Shown here: positions 1 through 11,252 of the stretch, piece by piece
Layout of the letters: each line of letters opens with the position of its first letter
Numbering within the stretch: position 1 is the stretch's first letter
Program-made: the position numbers and the translations under genes
Origin: Hyphodiscus hymeniophilus
Taxonomy: Eukaryota; Ascomycota; Leotiomycetes; Helotiales; Hyphodiscaceae
Length of the DNA: 64,000 nt
Direction of reading: 5' to 3'
Assembly (NCBI GenBank): GCA_016508695.1
Contig: VNKQ01000018.1
Span: 496,001-560,000, forward strand
Notes under the pieces: model-generated
The model's input: only the letters and a program-made list of their open reading frames with translations
Told to the model about the DNA's origin: nothing
Database searches by the model: none

Positions 1-111
1 AGCCCCCATACATAGGTGGAGAATGTCCCGAAAGCGCAAATGGACGCGATTGGGAGGGGACGAGGTGGCAGAGAGAGATTTTGCCTACCTTAGAAGTTGA
101 AGTCGTTGCCA
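1..111 (-). CDS. possible 5' end of a gene leaving the left edge
   Basis: On the minus strand an ATG at 111-109 opens an eight-codon frame (MATTSTSK) that runs straight into a good donor-like GTAGGC. This looks like a short first exon followed by an intron, with the rest of the gene beyond position 1. The product cannot be identified from eight residues. It could be chance, because nothing else in the first 110 bases supports coding. Confidence 0.25.
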
Positions 112-1143
112 TGTGGAATCACTAACAGCTCACGGTGAAGGTTGAACTGGGGGCAGGGTGGCTTTCAATACCGCAGTCGGCCATCACCACTACAAATTTG
201 CTTCGACATAGTCACTTATACACAACTACACTCATGAACTCAACTCAAAGATAACAAGGAAAATGACATGGCATGGCCTTTGTCGACTAGGAGCATGGTA
301 TTATCCTGGAACTATCTCGGTGAGGAACAATACGTGGAAAGTCAGAATGTACACTGCATACAGACCACCTGATGCAAATCTACGCGTTCCTTGGTACTTT
401 CGTGAGCTGCATATGATCAAGCATCCTATCTCCAAATACGAAGCTGACTGATTGCTTTATGATTTCGCTTCTTCCAAAGAATAATAAGTTGCATCCTCAA
501 TACATGATCTTCAATATCACACCCCTTATTGACACCAAAAAATTCGCACCCATGATTTAAGATGTCCCCAGCGGCATTTACACTCTCAATCGTGTCACCC
601 ACAAAGCCGGCACCTTTTCTTCATTGGATATTTGGATATTCTCCTAGCTACCCTGGGAGTCGAAAGTTCTGTTGCCCTCAGATAAATCGTCAAAGCCCAC
701 GTGTTCGTGAATCCAAATCTTTGCAATGCTTTGTACGATGAGGGCGGTGACTAAGCCAATGCATTTTGCTGTTGTTCTTAGGTCGGAAAGAAGAGAGCCT
801 ACCAGTTGTGCATAGCTGTATGCTGAATCATTCGTACAACTCATCTCCGCAAGGTCTGGAAAAAGCATACTCGACGTGACACGTAACGTTGGCAGTGGCG
901 GCAAACTGAAAGATGGCTGCGAGCTGCACTCAAGAAAGTCCGAGAGAAATCTTGTGTGTAGTGTTCAGTAAGTGGGTGTGTTATGTCATTGTCATGGTTC
1001 GATATTGAAGATAATACAGAGGAAAGAAAATCGTTCCAGAAGTCAGAAAAGGTATCTCCCACAGGCCAGTCACCAAAGCCTGCGAGTCATTACAAAACAG
1101 TACGTGGAAGAAATAATACATGAGGTCGTCAATCATAGTCGTA
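112..1143. other. intergenic, no convincing gene
   Basis: No frame with clear homology was recognised. A minus-strand frame at about 644-904 reads as an ordinary protein-like sequence but has no start context or splice partner that I could establish. It lies just downstream of the ankyrin gene stop at 1144 and is probably untranslated or spacer DNA. Confidence 0.4.
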
Positions 1144-3582
1144 TCAAATACACCCTGGCATCATTTTCACCGAGTTTTCGGAGACTCGTCGTTCGTCGAA
1201 AATGGTTGGATCTGCCAGCGCATTCTCGTGCTCGAGATACGAAAGGACATTATCGTAAAGATATATCGTGAGGGTGTCATTGGGACTCCTTTCCAAGGCT
1301 CTGTCTTTGGCGCTCAAGGTTGCTTGCAGAATGCTTACTGCATGGCCATCGATTCCTGCAGATTATTAGTGTCTACGAATCTAGGAATTCAACCAAAGGA
1401 TAATAGAATGTAGAAAGTCATCCCGCAAAAGTTAGAACACATAGGTTTTTGACTTACTCAGCTTTGCATTCACGTTGGCGCCAGCCTCGATTAAACTCCT
1501 GACGGAATCCGGTCGCCCTCTGATGGCAGCATAGTATAGTGCAGTAGCGCCTTTCCGATTCCGCATATTGACGTTGATTTTATTTGGCAGTCTTTGCAAA
1601 GGATCTTTCCACAATAGAGCGTCAAGATATTTGGACATTGTTGCGCCAGTCTCGTGGCTTCCCATACCTTGGGCAGGCCTGTGGCGGACAATCGAGGTGA
1701 GTGGGGACTCTTGATCTCGATTTTGAAGATTGAGATCTAAGTCATCCTTGCGGGCGAAAGCTCGAATGCTGGAAAGCATTTTCATGTAAGACCCAACTTG
1801 ACGGAGTTGAATGCGTGACAGCGCATGTAGGGCGTTGTCTCCTGTTTCTGGATCTACATATGACGGCTCCGCCCAAGCTCGATGAAGCAAGTCTTTGAAC
1901 CTTTGCTGCCCTTGTTCAATTTTATCCCCTACGTTCTTAGAGAACGGGTCTTCTTGCTGTGGGGTAGAGGGATCAGAGACCGGAGAGGGCTGCTGCCATT
2001 TTGCCGATTTGACACTTTTGGGTGCCTTTTGAAAGCGAGGAGATACCTCGAGGGGATGGCCAGCATTTCGAACAGCGCTAGCGCCAGGTTGTCAGCTAAA
2101 GATGCCCCACTACATCCGTTTTGCAGGAAGCTTTCCTCACCTAAAGATCTGCTTCGTAGCTTTAATGTCGTTGACTTGGAGAGCAAGAGCATCCACGGCG
2201 GTCATTCCTTCGTTGTCTCGCCACCTAAAGGCGCCACTAAGCCGAAAATGGTTCAAAAGATTGACTAAGTTGAGATTGAACGCAGTAAGAAGATGTTGAT
2301 CGAAGGCTTCGCAGTCGGATTCTTTCAGTATGGGACGCAGGCAATGGAGGAACAGCTGCCCGTTGGTGTTCAGATGGTAGGGATTGACGCCTGCCTTGAT
2401 CAGTGCGTTGAAATGCTCGTAGTTCGCGCCACCAGCTGCAGCGTAGTGAAGAGCCGAATTTCCTGTTGTATCCAGGTCTGTAATATTATACAACTGGTCG
2501 AGTTGCAACTCAGTCAAGAATACTTCGAGCTTCAATTCCTTCGCAGACCAACTAAGGTTGTGAACTCCTGAGTAATGGCAGTGGTGGCATTCTTCCACAT
2601 CTTTGAATCGAGACTTAGGTTGAGGCATGTATTTTTCGTCGTATGAACGAGGCTCGTGGAGCCTAGGACACGGGACCCGATGCAAGCCCTTGAATTCGGT
2701 CAAAGATCTAGGGTGAATGCGCTCGCCTTCGACAAGCAGGTTGAAGGGAGAATTTCGACCGCTAGCATAACCTGAATCAGTGGTAGCCGAAGAATGGCGC
2801 TTTTCTGGGGTGGGACAACGGTTGTTCCATGCCTTCAACTTTCGAAACGGAAGAAGCCTGTCGCTCAAGGAAGAAGAGCTGTTGGAATCTGTCATAGTCG
2901 AATCGCTGGGCGGCGTAGGGACCATAGAAGACGAAGATGTGTGACTAACGCCCAGCGACTGTTCGTGGCTTTCGGGTGCAGGGATACAATTGTATCGGGC
3001 CTCAGATCTTGAACCCTCAAGATCGGAGGGAGGGTCGGACCAAATCAGAGTCTTGGTATGAATTTCTGGTAGAGGTGATAGTGCCTTGAAGATGTCATTG
3101 GGGGATTCCAGTGGGTCTGGGAGTTGTGCTACGTCTCCAAACTCCCAGGTTGAAACATGTTGGTAGTGGGAAATAGCAGTATCATCAGGTAACATCCAAT
3201 CTGATACCTCCCCCGCTGCTCCAGAGAACGGCAGATGGTCGAATATATGTTCAAATTCCGCAATGGGGGTTAGTCCCGACGGTCTCGGAGGCCTGGTAGA
3301 GCCTGCGTTCCATGGCACCGACATGCTGCTTGTAATTCCTTGCGTGAACTCTGGTTGTTCGGACTGACTACTGATAAATTGGGGAGCAGGGAGAAGCTCG
3401 ACATCATATCGGGGTCTCGTACCCATTGGTTGGTCTGCCTGCCGTTGAGGTTGATTGACATCGAATACGTCAGCTGACAGTACTTCCGAAGGCCATCTTC
3501 CGACGTTAAGGGATCCCATTCTTTGTGCTCGTCCAGCCGGGTGTGTGGGATATCCCATGGATCTAAGCTTTGAGTACAACAT
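1144..3582 (-). CDS. ankyrin-repeat protein with long disordered N-terminus
   Basis: The model has three exons: 3582-2141, 2077-1458 and 1355-1144, giving about 757 residues. Introns are 63 nt (2078-2140, donor GTGAGG) and 102 nt (1356-1457, donor GTAAGT). Residues 1 to about 330 are Ser/Pro/Thr-rich and low in order. Ankyrin units follow: one near 370-405 (TGNSALHYAAAGG), degenerate units between, and a good one near 650-687 (KGATALYYAAIRGRP ... GANVNAKL). A small cysteine/histidine cluster (CHHCHYSG) precedes the first unit. Ankyrin repeats bind proteins, so a scaffold or regulatory role is inferred; no enzyme domain is visible. The layout of a disordered head and C-terminal ankyrins recalls fungal IkB-like proteins, but I cannot name an ortholog. 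Start chosen: first ATG of the long frame. Confidence 0.8.
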
Positions 3583-5636
3583 TGTGAGGCTATGAGAGGT
3601 CAGGGGATTAAGGACCTGGAGAACGAGCTCGCTTTATATCTCACCTTGGAGTAAATCCATCCGACTCTTCTTGAGCAGCTTCCTGGATTTTTGGTATTGA
3701 ATGTCCTTGCATGTATAATTTGATAATTTTGGGCATGTGCACAGCCCAATCGTACTTTGCGTTCGACATGATCGTGGCCGATCGGAATGAGAGTGAGAGC
3801 AAATGGCACCAGGCCTTGCTGGTCGAATTGACAGTAAGCCACCGTATAAAGACTGAATGTTCAAATGGACTAAAATTATTATAATGGAATGAATCCGGTG
3901 AACCTAGAGGCGTTCCTTCCGGAATTCCAGGTACTAATGTGATTTTTGACAGTCGAAGGTCTGCAAAAGAAGGTGCCAGGCTGCCAATCGGTGTGAATTA
4001 ATTTGTAGATTCGTGAGTCGTCACTTAAAGAATGGCATGCTAATTAGAGTCCAGCAAGAAGACTGTAAACCCGGAGACACCCAAACAAGAGTCTCGTAAG
4101 AATCAATGCGATGCAAGAGGTACAATGGAAGAAGAAGGAAAACACAAGCGGTATAGAGGAACAGATCGAGGACCACACCGCTTATCTGGTAAGCACACTG
4201 GCAGGGCGTAACGGATGGGGCAGGCTCAGTTGATCTGTGTGCAGATAGCTTTGCAGCAGGTGGCTGAGCCAGGTGAGCCGAGAAGGTGGGCTTGATGGGC
4301 CGCTTTTCAGCCCAGATCAAATTTCGTGTTCAAGGTGTGTACCCTTCAATTAAACAGCGTCTTCCAACCAGCCCAGAAGCGAATCATCGTAACTTCCAAA
4401 TCTGCATTCCAAACAGACAATTCAATGTCATGATGCACTTGAACGCCGTAGGTGTTTCATCGAGGATTGGCAAGGGGAGGAATCAAGATTTCCATGCTCA
4501 TTGTAGTATTAAACTGCAAGAAACGTCCGAGAAGGGAAAGAAATCTTCGCAGTTTTCCAGAACACGAAAGGGGCGTAATCAACGAGAGCAGGGGCGCTGT
4601 CTGCCTCGTTTGCCTCGCTCACCGAGTCACCGACCTTACCAGCGAGCACTTGCTACACTGTTGCCTGCTCTCGGACATTTGATGAGTACACTGAACGCTT
4701 AAAGTAAGATGAGATAATTCCGGAAAGGGAGAAGGAAAAAGGGGAAAGGGCGGAGAAATGACAAAGGAAGACGAACTCCAAAGGACACACTCGAGGAATG
4801 TATTTTTGATTGGCAAAAGGAAGGCGGTGTGGGACAACTTAGAGCCGTGGACTGCAGTCGAGTTCGCTGCCAGAACCCCTTTGAGCCGCATTAGGTGCCA
4901 CAAAGGTGCCGGTGGTGTGGACGCCTGCTGAGCTGGTAAGCAATAAGGTGATTGTAATCTTGAATCAGGGGCTTCAAGCCTCACTAGGTTGAGGTTTATC
5001 CCCAGGATCTCCGTATTGACCTGCCCTGCCTCAATTGGCATTGGCGAATGTTGTGGTACGATGATGCATCATGCAAAGAATCTACCTTACTTAGGGCTGT
5101 TGCCAAAGACACGGCACATCCCCAAGAACTCGTCGGCGAGTCAACTGATGAAGGGTGAAACATTGAAAACGGGCAACTGGTGGTTTCAACGCTCTTGTGC
5201 CTCAACCATGGGAAGCCCTTGCCCTCAATTGTCAAGTGTGTAATTACTCGGTACTCGTACCCCTTTTCCATTTCCTTTTCCATTCCACGTCCTCTCCCCC
5301 CACGTCGATTGATTGCGAATCTTCCTAGCCTATTCTAGAAATCTTCCAGAAAGATATCGTTTTCTGTAACGCACTGCACAGTTTCCAATCTACAATTTGC
5401 AGTCTGGCATTTGATGTTGCGCTTGGCACTGCAAAAGTTACAATGTTCTCGCGATACCTAACGTTCCCGAGTCTGAAGACCTGTATAAATATCACTCGTA
5501 AAGCGTTCAGAATGGAGTTTGTGATTCCAGAATACAGGTTCTCGAATTTCTACCTCTTCCCTGGGCCTGAAGACATAAATCACCCACAGCCAAGTCTCAC
5601 GTGACCGTTATTGAACATTGAAAAAGGGTCTTCAAG
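3583..5636. other. 2-kb intergenic region
   Basis: It holds the divergent upstream regions of the ankyrin gene (minus) and the small gene at 5637 (plus). Several 80-140 codon open frames on both strands (for example 4286-4702 plus, 4619-5041 minus) have no recognisable domains and arbitrary composition. I do not call genes here. Confidence 0.5.
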
Positions 5637-6114
5637 ATGTCAACACATGCAGTCGAAAAATCAAAATCAAGGTAGTATCCTCCAGTGTGTGATTAAGTGA
5701 CCTAGCTGATAAGACCTTCCTAGTAGAACAACACCATCCACAAGCGCCTCAAAGTCAAAACACTCATCGAAGTCCAAATCTAAATCCAAGTCTTCAACTC
5801 AGGAAACCCAAAATCCATCAAAGAACTCTAGTTCCGACGCGTCCAGTCATGACCCGCGGTCGATCTGGCAGGAAGAGCATAATACTTCCGACCGGCTTCA
5901 ATATTATCTTGCAGACCCAATGCATTCCAACCCCGGATACCGCATCACATACACAGATTACCAAATCTCTGTGTACGGATATCCGGACCAAGAGCAAGCC
6001 ATATCTAATATGGAACATCAAATGCAGCTGGAGGCCGACGCTCGTGCGCAGAAGACCATCGATGATTATAATGATCTGATGGATCGACGGGGATGCCACG
6101 GGATAGAAAACTGA
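5637..6114 (+). CDS. small Ser/Lys-rich hypothetical protein
   Basis: Two exons, 5637-5671 and 5724-6114, are separated by a 52-nt intron (GTAGTA...CCTAG) and encode 141 residues. The splice joins MSTHAVEKSKS to a long frame that would otherwise lack a start. Residues 10-60 are a low-complexity Ser/Lys/Thr tract. The C-terminal half (from about residue 65) looks folded, with a Tyr/Gln-rich stretch followed by a charged probable helix (NMEHQMQLEADARAQKTIDD). No signal peptide or membrane segment is visible. I do not recognise the family. It is next to, and convergent with, the acyl-CoA dehydrogenase gene. Confidence 0.6.
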
Positions 6115-6350
6115 GGTTTGATGTGAGCGTGGTCGTGCTTTAAGTAAGCTTGTGTAAGATGTTTGAGGTGTATTTGTATTTGTGTTTTTAGAAAAAGTTC
6201 TGAGCCCGAATTGGGTGTGGATGAGAACTCAAGGTTGGTGAGTTCGACGTCGAGTAGCTTCCGAATACTCTCCCATGCCGAAATTCAAAGACTTGGAATG
6301 GTCAAGATGATACAAATCATTCCAGATAGTGTAACAGGCTGCCCTTGATT

Positions 6351-7825
6351 CTAAAGTTTCGATAACTCCGCTTTTCGAGGACCGACATATCCGAACAGAT
6401 AAGCTGCAATTTTTCGTTGTTGAATTTCCTCGCTGCCTTCCGTGATCCGGTATCGACCTGGTGATGTCAGCAAAGGAGAATCGCTGGAGAGGGGGATTCC
6501 GCTAACGATGATGTCTGTAGATGTGTTCAAATCTGCAAAAAATATCAGTAGTTGACTTTCATTACCACAATTTTAGACTCACTGTTTATGCCTCGAATAT
6601 CCTATTCCACCATGGATCTGGATAGCTCTGTCGGCAGCTTGTGTACATAAGCGATTCCCCCAAAACTGTATTGAGTTAGTACGCATAATCTCTTGCTCCT
6701 TTCGCCTTCGACCCAACCTACATTGCACATCGAGACTTTATCACCCAAGTCTCTCTCAATCTCCTTTTGCGTCATCCCATCCATCTCCGTAGCAGTTTTT
6801 AAAATCAACAGCCTCAGCATCTCAGCCTGCGTCGAAAGCTCCACTATCGGAAATTGAATCGCCTGATTTGTACTCAACTCCTCCCCAAACGGCTTCCTTT
6901 TCCTAGCATACTTAATGCTCTCTTCGATACAATACATCGCAGCACCTAACGAACTCGCAGCCTGTCTAAGTCGATTCTCATGCACAAAGGTCTGTGCGAT
7001 GGGAAGTCCATGTCCAATCTGTCCCAAGACCGCAGAATGTGGAACGAACACATCGGTGAAAGTCAAAGTAGCATGGTCAGTCGGCATATTGAATGTCCAC
7101 TCATAACTTTCAATCACAAAACCCTTCGCATCCCGCGGTACGAAGAAGGCCGTGATCCCAATCGCATCTCCGGGCTTTCCATGAGTTCGCGCAAAGAGAA
7201 TACAATGCGTCGCACGATGCATTCCCGAGATCCACATCTTTCCACCGTTGATGACCCAGCCTTGAACACCATCCCTCGTCGTCTTCTCCGCATGGGTGAA
7301 CATATGCGTGGCATCACTCCCGTGACTCGGTTCCGTCAATCCAAACGCGAGTACCCTGTTCCCCTCCAAGCGTCCTTTGATGAACTCCTCTTTCTGCTCC
7401 GGACTCCCGAACTCCCTCACCATCAACACGTCGGAGAAGTTCCCCACCACGCTATGCTCATTTTGCAAATCGTTGAAGAGGCCTAGTCCTTTCTTTGCTA
7501 GATGTATTCTTATGACTGCCATCCATAAGTTCCCGCCGTTCTGCCCCCCATATTCTGTGGGTAGGCAGAACCGGTAGAATCCCGCTTCGTCTGCTATCTC
7601 GCGGGACTGCGAGAGGAGGTCTTCCCAATCGTCACGTGGAAGCCCGCCGGCGTCCCAGTTGGTGCGAGAGTGTTCGCGGCGGTGATCAAAGAAGCGTTCA
7701 TTGTCATCACGGGCTTGAAGGGGCGCTATCTTTTGCGCTATGAAGGTATCAAGGTCGGAAAGATAACTTACGAGGTCTGGAGGGAGGGCAAAGTTCATTC
7801 GTCCGTGGTCGGGATTTGGAGGCAT
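6351..7825 (-). CDS. acyl-CoA dehydrogenase (FAD-dependent)
   Basis: Four exons (7825-6722, 6665-6583, 6532-6507, 6457-6351) give 439 residues. Introns are 56, 50 and 49 nt, and all junctions keep phase. Family hallmarks are visible: FGLTEPSHGSDA and NGGKMWISG in the middle beta domain that holds FAD and acyl-CoA, and AADRAIQIHGGIGYSRHKQ ... RRYRITEGSEEIQ in the C-terminal helical domain. These enzymes introduce the alpha-beta double bond into acyl-CoA during fatty-acid or branched-chain degradation. The length and the N-terminal DLDTFIAQKIAPL fit the ACAD10/11-like or fadE-type group rather than short-chain mitochondrial enzymes; substrate length cannot be read from sequence. No clear mitochondrial or C-terminal peroxisomal signal is seen (it ends AELSKL). 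SKL at the very end would match a PTS1 peroxisomal tripeptide, so peroxisomal targeting is likely. Confidence 0.93.
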
Positions 7826-8254
7826 TTTAGAGTAAACGAGTTGTTGACCAAAATTATTAGGTACTTTGAATCACTCACTTGTGTACAAGAGCTGATTGTT
7901 GTGATACATGACGGTTATAAAAGTGAACCATGAAGTTGCAGGTCAGTCAGTGAAATGTGGGGTTTGCGGGATTTGCGGAGAAGCTTTTGACACGAGTGCA
8001 CGAGCAGCCGCGGTACAAAGGTGGAGCTGATGTGAAGATAATCAAGAAACTACTGTTCTTCTGATCATCGGCAAATTCGAATAATGAAAGAGACGGATGA
8101 CTACGCAGTCGGAAAATCTAATCTAGTAAAGGTCGAGTACTTTAGCACACAGCCACCCAGTGACTTAACGCCAGATATGCAGCCCATCCATATCCAATGC
8201 ACTATCTGATGCAGTATCCAATGCAATATCCAATCCGATCCCATACCAAGGGGA
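7826..8254. other. intergenic spacer / acyl-CoA dehydrogenase promoter
   Basis: About 430 bases lie between the stop of the nicotinate phosphoribosyltransferase gene and the start of the acyl-CoA dehydrogenase gene, both on the minus strand. Around 8190-8240 there is a short run of overlapping repeats of CAATATCCAATGCA-like sequence. No coding frame is convincing. Confidence 0.5.
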
Positions 8255-9716
8255 TCATTTCTTCGGAATGTCGTCCTCAGTTCCCCACCTGGTACTCTCA
8301 TCACCTTGCTCCCAATCCTTCTCGACATAGCCCAGTTCCCTCTTGACCTTTTCAACAACAGCCTTGTCACCAGTGTTCTTGCCAATATTATCACTGATCT
8401 TTACTGCTGCATTTCCATCAGCCGAGCTCAACTTAATAACGATATTGAGTGGAGTTGATTTCTTTCCCGTGCTTTGTTGTATGAAGTCGTTGGTGAAAAA
8501 CGTGCCGACGCCAAAACTGGTCAGGAAGCCTGCCTCATCCGAAATCTTCTTGTATTCAAGACAGAGGTCGATGTTGAGCGAGTCGGAGAACACAATTGTC
8601 TTCTTCTCCTTGATGCCCTCCTTGTCGTAAAAATCGCGCATGGCCTTGACGAATTGCGCTGGGTCGCCGGAGTCTTGTCGTACGCCGGAGAAGACTTCTG
8701 CAAAAGTCTTGGCCCGTTTTCTCTCCCTTCCTTTCAACTCGGCTCCAGAAGCAGCTGCACCAGGAGTGATGGTCGTAAGTTCCGGTATCGGCTGGCGGAA
8801 AGCTCGCAGAAACGCCGGGGTGCCAAATGTGTCTGTGAGAGCAATGGCCAGTACCCCCTCGCCAAAACATCCAACCCAGTAGCTCAGCGCAGTGGTCGTA
8901 GCATTCTCGTAGTCACCAGTGATAGCTGCAACTCCCATAAACCACTCATGTGCAACTGTGCCAATAGGTGGAATGCCAAAGCGCATAGCCAGATGCACAT
9001 TGCTAGTTCCTGATATCTTGCCCGGCAGTCGAGTTTTCTCTCCTTCATTTTTTGCTTTGACGAGGCCACGGAAGACCAACGCTTGCGTGTGGTAGTCTCG
9101 CCTTCGCCTTGTACCAAATTCCGAGACAATGCAACCTGCTTCCAACAGCCTCATCCCCTTCTCATATGCCTTATCCTCCTGGCCATCATATGTCCAGTCC
9201 TTGTCCATGAAACGAAAGTATGCCTCGCTTGTGAGAGCTAGTAGTGGGATCTCGTAGAGAATTGTGTCAACCCATAATCCCTTGATCTCAAGATTGACCT
9301 CCCCGGTGTCCTCCTCACTGCCTGTGTCTTTGTCGGGTGTGAAAGATGGGACAATCTGTTCTCTTGGATTGAGCCGAAATTCTTTGAGAAAGTCGAGGTA
9401 TGGTTTATTGAGGTAGGTGCAGGTGTTCTGTAAGAAACGCAACTCATCGTTGGAGAGACAGATGTTACCAAGCTCTGTTTCCTGTTAGGTGGGGCTTTGC
9501 AAGGCTGAGCAATGACTGACTATTAATCTGGATAACCAGCCACTTGAAAGCAGCTCTTGAAAGCTTTTTCTCTGGGGTACGATTTTTGAATGCGTAAGTT
9601 ACAGGCACTTTTGGAAAGTATTGCAAGACAGCGCATTGCATAGTGAGCTTGTAGAGATCGGTATCCAAGAAGGAGATGACTCCTTCCGGGTAAGGTGAGG
9701 AACCATTGAAGTCCAT
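8255..9716 (-). CDS. NPT1: nicotinate phosphoribosyltransferase
   Basis: Two exons (9716-9521 and 9474-8255) with a 46-nt intron encode about 471 residues. The enzyme makes nicotinate mononucleotide from nicotinate and PRPP, the first step of the Preiss-Handler NAD salvage route. Family features visible: N-terminal SFLDTDLYKLTMQ, the FGTRRRRDYHTQ segment, the phosphate-loop region FSDSLNIDLCLEYKK and FGVGTFFTND near the C-terminus. The intron has two nearby acceptor AGs; only the downstream one (joining INK to LGNICLSND) keeps the frame. The acidic insert near residues 110-118 (GSEEDTGE) is a usual surface variation. Yeast Npt1 is about 430 residues, so this is slightly longer. No neighbouring NAD gene is seen. 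Confidence 0.93.
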
Positions 9717-10504
9717 GACGAGTTGTGGGTTAAAGGGAGGAGGAAGAATAGGAAAATCAGCCTCTATAAAAGCTGGGGAGGTATGCGCCGAGCGCGTGTC
9801 AGAAGATGCATGATTGAAGCGTTTGGGAATTTGGACGGCCGGGTTCGCTGATTAGATAAAGAACGGGACCGAGCTTGATGAGCTAGAACTTTGACGCTCA
9901 CGTGGTTTGAAATTCATGCAGATTACCTTAATAATAAGTACCTCTGATTACCCAGCCTGGGGATTAAATCTGAATTCGACTTTCAAAGTAGTAAGCAAAT
10001 GGAATGGCAAAGCTTAAATTGAGAGACGTATTGTAGCTGTAATGCAACCCCTTCTGCGGCAAGCCCTGTTGCAAGGTCCAATACATTTCAACGAGTCAAA
10101 AAAGTCCTGGAATCTCCCTATACCAAGGGTCATAGTTCTGATATTCCAACCCATGTGAGTAAATCTGAGGTTGGAATTTTAAACCTTGCTTCCCTTGATG
10201 GGTGGGATTGTCGCATTAGACGAATCTCGAGATATTTGGCTGCAGGTATCGGAAAGAGCTCAAAGGCTAAACCCAGTCTCTAAACAAATGAGAACCTTCG
10301 AACCTTTGAAGTCCGGATTATTCCTTGCTTTATCTTTAAGTTCTTCGAAGTTGTGAATAATAGAACTAATAATTGCTCTGTATGAAAAGCCCTTTAGCCT
10401 TTCCCAGCGCCGCTGTTCGGCTTGCTTCGGACATTTTCGGGACCAGATTGAGAGGCAAATTTTGTTGGCTTTAATTAACAATATAAAGTATTATTCAATC
10501 ACGT
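9717..10504. other. intergenic, promoter of NPT1-like gene
   Basis: About 790 bases lie between the NPT1-like start and the tRNA. A TATAAAAG-like element lies at 9762-9769 on the plus strand sense, close to the minus-strand start. A minus-strand frame at 10260-10481 is short and not recognisable. Nothing else is supported. Confidence 0.45.
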
Positions 10505-10599
10505 GGACTCCTGGTGTAGTGGTTATCACGTCTGCTTTACAGGTCTTTCACAGGTCTCTCTATCGCAGCAGGTCGCCAGTTCGACCCTGGCGGAGTTCA
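10505..10599 (+). tRNA. tRNA-Val (anticodon TAC) with intron
   Basis: The acceptor arms GGACTCC (10505-10511) and GGAGTTC (10592-10598) pair over seven positions with one G-U, and are followed by discriminator A. The D-arm GTG...CAC carries an A-box-like TGGTGTAGTGG. The T-arm GCCAG-TTCGACC-CTGGC is perfect and contains the B box. The anticodon arm begins TCTGC-TTTACA, giving anticodon TAC (valine, GTA codons). An intron of about 22 nt interrupts it one base 3' of the anticodon, in the standard place for nuclear pre-tRNA introns. The 3' anticodon stem is GCAGC, leaving one T-C mismatch at the stem base. T-runs at 10602-10605 and 10613-10618 would terminate RNA polymerase III. Confidence 0.85.
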
Positions 10600-11252
10600 C
10601 ATTTTGATATTGTTTTTTACCCTTTTTGGCTGTTTTGCGCTGTCCCAGCAGCTGGACAGTCAACAATTTTAGGTCCTCGTTTTTTTTTTTTTTTAGCCAC
10701 GATGACCACGCACAGGGGACAATGGCCTTGATCTACACTCCTAAGCTTTGCCTCCCTATTTATGTACTCCGTTTTTATATTTATTGCATGAGAATACGGT
10801 TATTAAAGCACTCTTTTCTTCTTCCGTTTTTGAAAGTCGGTGGGCAATGAAAGGTGGGGTAAAGGACGCTAAGTGAGGGGCAGGCAGCTGGACTAATAAT
10901 TCGAATATTAGAAGTGATTCTCTAAATAGATAGCTGTACAAGGCCTTGAACATATGGAGAGCTATAAAGATTCCCATTGTATTTCGATTCTGGCTTGAAT
11001 TCTATGATTTGAGCTCTAGAAATACAAACCAAAAGTACAAACCAGAAATACAAGAACAGTAAGCACTTGAAACCCGTACGAGGCATTCTAGATCATCACT
11101 GCATTACACCGTTATACGTAGTCCTTCCAATGCAGCTATTTGTCTTGCTTTTAATAACAACCCTTCCATTCAGAGCCACCACGCTATAGATATAATTGGT
11201 AAAAACTTAGAGTTACAGGAGAGCCGCACATTAAACACTATGGTCTGGCAAC
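10600..11252. other. AT-rich spacer downstream of the tRNA
   Basis: This holds the pol III terminator T-runs, a long T tract at about 10680-10694 and AT-rich sequence up to the 3' end of the Jen1-like gene. No coding frame is convincing. Confidence 0.5.

Noticed and set aside
4286..5041. Overlapping 80-140 codon frames on both strands
   Set aside because: No domains, no splice partners, and mutually overlapping; typical chance frames in GC-balanced spacer DNA.
10680..10694. Long T tract after the tRNA as a retroelement poly-A trace
   Set aside because: No adjacent coding or target-site duplication was found; nearer T-runs already serve as pol III terminator.
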